From assembly GCA_001643675.2 (NCBI GenBank), contig LSRY02000015.1, forward strand, positions 5,001 through 69,000: DNA of 64,000 bases, written 5' to 3'. The notes below the pieces were generated by a model. The model ran no database searches and was not told the DNA's origin. It was given only the letters and a program-made list of their open reading frames with translations. Position numbers and translations under genes: made by a program. Below are positions 58,501 to 64,000 of this stretch, one piece after another; positions within the stretch are counted from its first letter, which is position 1, and every line of letters begins with the position of its first letter. Source of the DNA: Monocercomonoides exilis (lineage: Eukaryota; Preaxostyla; Oxymonadida; Polymastigidae).

Positions 58501-61500
58501 CTCCACATCGCTTGTTATCTTCGTGATTATCTGAAACTGAAGATACAAATATCGTCTCGCTCTGGTATTTCACAACCCTCAGCAGCAGATCCTCTTCTCC
58601 CTCAAACGAGTCTGTTGAACAGCCCCACATCGCCAGCTCCTTCACAAAAGGTGCTCTGAAATCCAGCAAGAATTGCTCATCAACTATCTGTGTTTCGATT
58701 GAGTGGCATCGAACATACACATCTCTCCCTCTCAATGCAGAGTTATCTTTGAACGTGATATTCGACAGCACAAAGTCCAGGGGCTGCTCAACCACCGAGG
58801 TGCATTCCAGAAACAGCCACCCGCCTCTTCCTGTTGTGGAACAGAAGCACTCAGAAATCGTGCAAAATGAGCAGTCAAACTTTCCTCCCTCATTCAGCAC
58901 ACAAAACATCCCTCCTCCCTTTCCACACCTCGTTCCACCACACTTCTTCATCGTTGTGTTTCGAATCACAATTTTCAATGGATCATCATCGTTGCCATTT
59001 CTGATGATGGGAATATCATCTGTTGTATTTTTAGTGACTTCTTCCAATGAACTCCACTCAATGATAACATCTTGTTCAACTTCATTTTTTTCTCTCCCTG
59101 AACTCTTTGATATCCTCAATCCGCTTGCTCCTTCAAGCTCAACATTCTTCATCGTCAAGTTCTTAATGTTCAGAATCGTTGAAGATAACACAGAAATAAC
59201 ATCTTTTGAAAAACAAAGTGATTGCATCGACACAAGTTCCAATACAACCGTCCCTCCTTCTGCTTTGATCAATCCAAAGTTGATCGTTCCTTTTCCACTT
59301 TCTTCATTTTTTGAGAATGAACAGTCTTTCAGAGTCAACAATCCTTCACTTGATCCAACATGCATCAAATAATTGACTCCACTTGTGAAGGATGATGGAA
59401 TCACAAACTTCATCAGCTCGAAACTGGTAATTCCAGAAATCATCATTGCTGCTCCTTCTGCTCCTTCAAGAGATGAGAGACATTCCAAAGAACACGTGTC
59501 TGCATTGTTTGAGCATATTGAAAACCCACTCATATCAACACTCTTCTGAAGAATCCCCTTCCCAATAACGCTGATTATCCTTTCATTTCCCTCAGGCAAT
59601 CGATTCAACGAATAATCGATTGATAAACAAGGATAATCTGAGAACCCGCAAGTGCAAACATCTTTTCCATCATCTCTGATAAATATCTCTGATCCAAGTG
59701 TGCGCCAGAAATAGACAAGTGGAATAGCATTCGTTGTATCATTCCCATCAAACCCTCTCATCGAATCCAAGGAAATATCATCAAGATGCTCAGACACAAA
59801 TGGAAGAGAGGTGATTGTGATGCTCTTCGTCAAGTTGGATGACTTAACAAACAGATCATTTCCATATTTCGCAACATTTGGCTCTTCTGAATCAAAAACA
59901 GGAGATGATATCACAAATGAAGAATAATCATCGATCAACTTCAATGCCATCCCTCCACCAAAGCCAGTTTTTCCTTCTTCATCTGGTGCTGTGCATCCTG
60001 TAAACGTGCATGAAATAATATTCATTTGAATATTCCCTTTCAACTGAGCAAAAACAGCACCTCCTCTGCTTCCATCAGCCAGTACTGAGCATTCATCAAA
60101 AAGGCATTCTTCAATATTTATTCGTGTGCTAGTATTTTCATCTTTGATGTTGTCAATGCTCATACAGCTTCCACTTCCTGTTCTTCTTTCTATTTCTGAG
60201 AAATTGCTTTTGGTCATATTCAACCATTTTGTGTTCATTAACTCTGTGTTTGATCCACTTCCAGTCAACGAGATCAGCGGATTTCTCCTCAAATCAATTG
60301 ATGATGCTGAGAATGAATCAACGGACAAGGTGCCAGATTCGACAGATAAGAATAGATATGCTAATTCCGATGAATGGTCTTGAAGGAAAATGGAGCAATG
60401 AGACATCATCAGTTGTGAAGATGAAGAAATGAAAGTGGAGTGTGATGAAAGAGAAGGAGGAAGAGAGAAGATGAGCTTTGACAATTCTGTTTCAACACTT
60501 GCTGTTATCATAGCTGAATTGGATGTTTCACTTGCATCAGAGACTGTCCAGCCACTTTGATCACTATTTCCTCTGATTTCATGTTTTTGTTCAGAAAATG
60601 CCAACTCATCACTCATCATAATCATTCCACTCACAGTCACTTTCTTTGTTCCTATTTGACGTTTGATGGAGTGCTTCAAGGTCAAGCAAGGGAATTGGAC
60701 AATTCCACAATGTGAATGATCATATGCCTCGAAATTTCTCACAAATATTTCTTCTGGAGTGGGAAGGAGATAAATGCACAGAGGGATTGCCAAACTCGTG
60801 TTTCCATTGTCATATCCTCGAACTTTATCAAAAGAATCCAATGATGCTGTCAGGCATGTTATCTTACCACTTTTTGCTGTTGATTCCAAATTGATCGATT
60901 CCACAAAAATGTCACTTCCCCACTTGGCTGTGTTTGTGCTAAAGGAAGAAGAAATCAGGAAATTTGGATTTTCCTTTATCAATCGAAGAAGAATTCCTCC
61001 TCCAAGACCATTGGAAGAAGAACAAAAGCACTCATCGAAAGATCCACCTTCCACTTTCACTTCATTTGCTTCTCCCACACACAGCATCATCGATCCTCCA
61101 TTTTCTGAACTTGTGCTTCCACAACCTTCAAAGGTGCAAGAATCCAGATCAATGTTTGCCTTGTCGTTGGAAAACGACATCACAGCTGCTCCATTCGTTG
61201 TTCTTTCTATCCCATTAAATGTGCACCCTAAAAATGTCAATGAAATCTCATTTGTCGAAGAAAGCGAAATCAGCGAAGTTGTTGAGATGGTCTTTGCCCA
61301 GTTCACATTTTCCATTTGAAATATTCCTCCCTGAACATTTATCAGCTCTGTGATGAATGCTGTTTCTGTTGAGTGTCCGCTTCCAACAGATATGTTCAGT
61401 CTGCTAACATGCATCTTTCCAGTTCCAGTGATCTCAAACAGCCTTGAGGCTCGGTTATTTTCATATGCTGAGTCATGCACAAGGGCAAGATCATTGACAG

Positions 61501-63370
61501 TCAATGTTCCTGTCGAGACTGAAAAAAGAGACAACCCAGCTGCTTCCAATTCTATCTGAACAATTGTCGTTGAATCACTTTGACCATATATTGTGAAAGT
61601 GTTTGTTCCACAGTCCACACCCTTCGTCTCTGTAATCGTTTCCGAAAATACTTCAACATTGGTGACAAAGCCTGGAATCAGTTGTGTTAAACAATGGCTA
61701 ATGGTGTTGCAAGGATAGCTTTTATCCAGCCCACAGGCATATGTATCTTTGGCGTTTGGTTGTGTTTGTGTTGATGAGACAAACCTCACTTTTCCAAAAT
61801 CGTTTCGAAGCCATTCACTTCTATCAATGATTTTTGAATAATCCAAGCTGACTCTGTTTGGCGTTTGCCTGGTGGAATAACAACTTGAATCAATATTGTT
61901 TGCCACTGAATCATGAAGAGCAATATCGTTTCCGCCTTTTACGCATGTATTATTATGGAAGAAACAATAGAAAAACAAAATTCCGTTATTATTCTCATTT
62001 ATCCTCTGACAAACTGCACCTCCTCCACACATGGAATAACAATTACGAAACAAACAATTTGATATAACAACCTTGTCAATGCAGTCCCAATGCTCAACAG
62101 CACCTCCACCAGATGAGGTTGTGTGATTCACTTTACAGTTTATAAAGAATGAATTAATAATGCATTGCTTCTGTTTTTTTGTCATCGTTGGGCGAAAATC
62201 AATTGCCCCTCCATCGTTCCCAGACGAACAATTAGAAAATAAACAATTATCAACCATTGGTTGAAAGTTAATATTCTCGATCATTATTCCTCCACCACCA
62301 CAGTCTGTATTTATTGCAGCACATGAACATTGAACAAACACAGAATGAAGGACAATGCATTCTGCAACATTCAAAGCATATATTCCACCACCTCTCGTTG
62401 AAGTGGCATTGCATCTTGTAAATGACGAATTTTCAACTCTCAGAATGGCATTTTCATTGTCATGCACATAAAGAGCACCTCCTTGTGGTGCTGTGCAATC
62501 AGTCCATTCACACAACGAAAATGATTGACTCTCTGTTGTATTCATCTGTCCTTTTTTCTCAAGAGCATTCATTTCTCTTTTCCCGAAGCTTATTGATGTG
62601 TTTCTGCAGATAAATTCCTCTGACGAAAATGATCCACTTGAGATCCCTCCTTCAAATACATTCACACACGAATAAATGAGGCAGTTCTCCATTGAACTCA
62701 ACAAGCATGAATGGTCCATCTGACAATCACTTTTCTTATCAGATTTCACAGACATGTTCCTGAAGGCACAATCATGAATCTGTTCACTTTTGCACATTCC
62801 AGACAACAGGAAACATTCTGAAGAGGAAACAGCCAGATCTGTCGTGATAAAATTTCTCAAAATGGCAATATTTGAATCATCAGATGAAAAAACGAGACTT
62901 CCAAAACAAAGACTGATTTGAGGGATCAAAGTCAAATTCACAATGTTGATTGACCCACTTTGCAAAAGAAAAGGAGTTGTTGATTTTTGGTGGGAAACAC
63001 ACGATTCCATCACAACAGTTGACTTGTCTGCTATTTGCACACATGATGGAGAAGAAAATTCAAATGCTAAAATTTTCATTCCAACTGAAGAATTGGAGAA
63101 TCCCAAAAATACATTAATCACTGATAATGTTCCTGACTTCCACTTTTTCACTACCGATGCATTTCTCTGTTCAAATGAATAACTGTCATCCGCCTTTGAT
63201 GAAAATCGAGCATCATTTGCATTGTCTTGGCCTGAGAAAGCATGGTTATAAGAAAAATGAACTTTTGAGAGAAAACCTTCACTTTTCCATGTGGAACTTC
63301 CAGAAATGCCTTGGATTTCAGACATGTTTGCAAGGAGCATGCACTCCAAAAACCACAAGTGCACATTCAT
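55598..63370 (-). CDS. Giant surface protein: beta-helix-like modules, one membrane span, degenerate kinase domain (about 2,590 aa)
   Basis: One frame from ATG 63,370 (the frame stays open to a TTG at 63,382) to TGA 55,598. The ectodomain is full of Gly/Ser/Asn-rich strand repeats such as GGAVEHWDCIDKVVISNCLF and SSFKNCS, as in right-handed beta-helix/polymorphic outer-membrane-like proteins. A CG-x4-6-PC-x-(S/T) motif recurs near residues 545, 888, 1242 and 1623, marking about 350-residue modules. A membrane span (YWLLIVIVLAILFLIVLIGF) lies near 2148-2171, followed by a charged helix. The cytosolic end keeps kinase subdomains VIII-IX (RWKAPELQ near 2455, SFSIGMMLWECLTLQIPFGE near 2480) but no glycine loop, catalytic HRD or DFG motif, so it is probably a pseudokinase. 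Likely role: surface recognition or adhesion with signalling, by inference. Large families of this type are known to me from oxymonads. Confidence 0.85.
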   Translation of the reverse strand: MNVHLWFLECMLLANMSEIQGISGSSTWKSEGFLSKVHFSYNHAFSGQDNANDARFSSKADDSYSFEQRNASVVKKWKSGTLSVINVFLGFSNSSVGMKILAFEFSSPSCVQIADKSTVVMESCVSHQKSTTPFLLQSGSINIVNLTLIPQISLCFGSLVFSSDDSNIAILRNFITTDLAVSSSECFLLSGMCKSEQIHDCAFRNMSVKSDKKSDCQMDHSCLLSSMENCLIYSCVNVFEGGISSGSFSSEEFICRNTSISFGKREMNALEKKGQMNTTESQSFSLCEWTDCTAPQGGALYVHDNENAILRVENSSFTRCNATSTRGGGIYALNVAECIVLHSVFVQCSCAAINTDCGGGGIMIENINFQPMVDNCLFSNCSSGNDGGAIDFRPTMTKKQKQCIINSFFINCKVNHTTSSGGGAVEHWDCIDKVVISNCLFRNCYSMCGGGAVCQRINENNNGILFFYCFFHNNTCVKGGNDIALHDSVANNIDSSCYSTRQTPNRVSLDYSKIIDRSEWLRNDFGKVRFVSSTQTQPNAKDTYACGLDKSYPCNTISHCLTQLIPGFVTNVEVFSETITETKGVDCGTNTFTIYGQSDSTTIVQIELEAAGLSLFSVSTGTLTVNDLALVHDSAYENNRASRLFEITGTGKMHVSRLNISVGSGHSTETAFITELINVQGGIFQMENVNWAKTISTTSLISLSSTNEISLTFLGCTFNGIERTTNGAAVMSFSNDKANIDLDSCTFEGCGSTSSENGGSMMLCVGEANEVKVEGGSFDECFCSSSNGLGGGILLRLIKENPNFLISSSFSTNTAKWGSDIFVESINLESTAKSGKITCLTASLDSFDKVRGYDNGNTSLAIPLCIYLLPTPEEIFVRNFEAYDHSHCGIVQFPCLTLKHSIKRQIGTKKVTVSGMIMMSDELAFSEQKHEIRGNSDQSGWTVSDASETSNSAMITASVETELSKLIFSLPPSLSSHSTFISSSSQLMMSHCSIFLQDHSSELAYLFLSVESGTLSVDSFSASSIDLRRNPLISLTGSGSNTELMNTKWLNMTKSNFSEIERRTGSGSCMSIDNIKDENTSTRINIEECLFDECSVLADGSRGGAVFAQLKGNIQMNIISCTFTGCTAPDEEGKTGFGGGMALKLIDDYSSFVISSPVFDSEEPNVAKYGNDLFVKSSNLTKSITITSLPFVSEHLDDISLDSMRGFDGNDTTNAIPLVYFWRTLGSEIFIRDDGKDVCTCGFSDYPCLSIDYSLNRLPEGNERIISVIGKGILQKSVDMSGFSICSNNADTCSLECLSSLEGAEGAAMMISGITSFELMKFVIPSSFTSGVNYLMHVGSSEGLLTLKDCSFSKNEESGKGTINFGLIKAEGGTVVLELVSMQSLCFSKDVISVLSSTILNIKNLTMKNVELEGASGLRISKSSGREKNEVEQDVIIEWSSLEEVTKNTTDDIPIIRNGNDDDPLKIVIRNTTMKKCGGTRCGKGGGMFCVLNEGGKFDCSFCTISECFCSTTGRGGWLFLECTSVVEQPLDFVLSNITFKDNSALRGRDVYVRCHSIETQIVDEQFLLDFRAPFVKELAMWGCSTDSFEGEEDLLLRVVKYQSETIFVSSVSDNHEDNKRCGEFSTPCHSLNVGVQHIIPSRYSQLLISEQTIVNGECDVHDVIIRSLESPSTALVHLNSTININDGSLISTSENVRIERLKFNFDQSFSYSGSSIIHEASGQLSLSFVDFSSAGESNINQPSVALNSTLLSIAKGIVHVDNCSVSMLSFKKPFFQFCGEEISLTNMKLEQIESTRNVVEIGQCGSVVLNGIDADEVKLSEGCIISVGSSASGSVSVGSSSFKNCSRNSEGASVLSASSTSVQISLSNCSCSNCYSLSSKGSMMEMNNTKDVSMHMCEFEGLILKESESERNNAFDEICEWSGSLVHSANSSLMMKDVTILNASSGGVSISSGNVKIEAGNFSNNNPSITKCPSLRRNIICSDSASLTIFSLKGGDGQEKNTSLWMLNNGCLFEGIVSERASSFFIPALEGVETREKGEEVEVVFKGKLLLPCNLSFMVVKQIGEEKQIEKYEFDESGFVSETEVEGRLPNEMITEAGEEAEVRVSILFGDVKNPSSTDSFIVKNRSEPKVNGDERIVEGVKEGKSYWLLIVIVLAILFLIVLIGFILFVVRWRKAKNEAEDLREIVNDNIRKDPKAFEMVTMEMSPEEQWRRAEREAEKKNEERMKKRIYDTNMEHSESSEHLLSESGSTEYILGKDSDKIPDWALEKEEEEEIRKQTPSPSISSTCSTDSDSTFVRGEDLCPTTSSMSNLVDAMACSSPHEKLIVDLRDSLFMLLHGKNKTKEMAIGTLKEREQTAAQVLFWVANLALHSFDEMENPLQSLSNLSPHIVLFSEHMVICIVMHSDLLSDDDSDSSSISSSTVVTSASGNDDDEDSLPSSAFEDEDSFKKECLRWKAPELQMNKKMGATKESVSFSIGMMLWECLTLQIPFGEYEAEVAGQKIVNGERPPLEIIRGSSKLDIVKSCLEQNSQLRGTLSGLKRELIQGFPPGALIMTISDAITLEPDSGIESGKVEENGFLCTNSTTTNR

Positions 63371-64000
63371 TTCGATGAGCAAACACGATTTTGATAATGA
63401 ATGAAATTATTTTTTGAAGGATCAAAATGGCCATAATTGGATGTTTCAAATTCCTGATTGAAAAGAAAATAAACATTTGTCATTTCATTTCTATAATAAT
63501 TCACAAAATATCTGATGCAGCCTTGGAATAATGCTGTTTCTTCACATATTCCGCTTTATGATCAGCATCTGGCAATATCTGAAACAAGATAATTAAAAAA
63601 TATAATTGACATAAAATCAGAAGTTGAAAGAGAAAAGCATAAGTCCAATTGAAGCACTGAATGAGGATACCATTTAATCTCATTGAATCAAAGCCAAGGA
63701 CAAATTGAAAAAAGAAAAAAGTTTTCATTAAAGTCCCACAAATCTGGCTAATGAATTAAAAATATTGTAATACAATATTAATCATCTCTTGATTCATTCA
63801 AATGATGAGACTTTCTTTGCACCCTGCCCTGCTCTTCCCCGAAGACAAAAGATAGAAATCCTTGTGCAATATATTATTTTTTTGGTTGAATGAAGGCACA
63901 TCAAAAAATCCCTTTCTTCCTCTCTTCCATTCCATAATTTCCTCTTCTTCTCTCTCTCTCTCTTCTTACCCGACAGCTCCAATCTTCTCTCTGATATCTT
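63371..64000. other. Upstream region of the giant gene; possible 5' exon with signal peptide
   Basis: On the minus strand an ATG at 63,434 opens 38 codons in another frame (stop at 63,318), starting MAILILQKIISFIIKIVFAH, a good signal-peptide shape. Acceptor-like TTTCAATCAG lies just before (about 63,456). A small intron or one indel would be needed to join it to the main frame. Further upstream, ILPDADHKAEYVKKQHYSK (about 63,580-63,505) follows a TTGTTTCAG acceptor and looks like exon sequence. Beyond about 63,800 only pyrimidine-rich low complexity is seen, with a donor-like GTAAGA near 63,970 on the minus strand. Confidence 0.4.

Overview
This is eukaryotic DNA. It has CCCTAA/TTAGGG telomere repeats, very short spliceosomal introns, AT-rich spacers and no bacterial operon structure. 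The best guess is an anaerobic metamonad flagellate of the oxymonad/Preaxostyla type (the Monocercomonoides/Blattamonas group). Three things point there: TTAGGG telomeres, a giant surface protein with beta-helix-like modules, one membrane span and a degenerate kinase domain, and a helical-repeat gene of a kind I associate with those genomes. TAA and TGA act as stops in the intact genes, so the code looks standard. The assignment rests on recall and was not checked against a database.

Layout. Bases 1-28,920 are subtelomeric: a satellite of about 359 bp with roughly ten noisy copies (1-3,529), then a stretch where telomere repeats and satellite fragments are interdigitated (3,530-4,740), then about 67 nearly identical copies (4,741-28,920). 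The CCCTAA orientation places the chromosome end on the left, so the satellite at 1-3,529 lies on the wrong side of the telomere. The first 4.7 kb is probably a poorly resolved contig end. From 28.9 to 31.1 kb I see no gene. From 31.1 to 38.5 kb there are three minus-strand Crypton-like tyrosine-recombinase copies, one intact (943 aa) and two decayed.

From 39 to 50.2 kb lies a mixed region: a compositionally odd, foldable island at 39.4-39.6 kb, an acidic gene with one intron, a two-exon helical-repeat gene, a broken methyltransferase-like gene, a serine/aspartate-rich reading frame with a large TCA microsatellite, and a GC-rich broken gene of about 2.9 kb.

At 51,843-53,496 there is a complete Merlin (IS1016/IS1595-like) DNA transposon with an intact DDE transposase, terminal inverted repeats matching at 22 of 24 positions and a perfect 8-bp target duplication. 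The right end (55.6-63.4 kb) is one minus-strand gene for a surface protein of about 2,590 residues.

The overall picture is a chromosome end where satellite, recombinase and transposon copies build up and genes decay, next to one large, probably functional surface-protein gene. No bacterial defence system, CRISPR array or operon-like system is present. The least explained features are the satellite/telomere mosaic, the recombinase cluster and the structured island near 39.5 kb.
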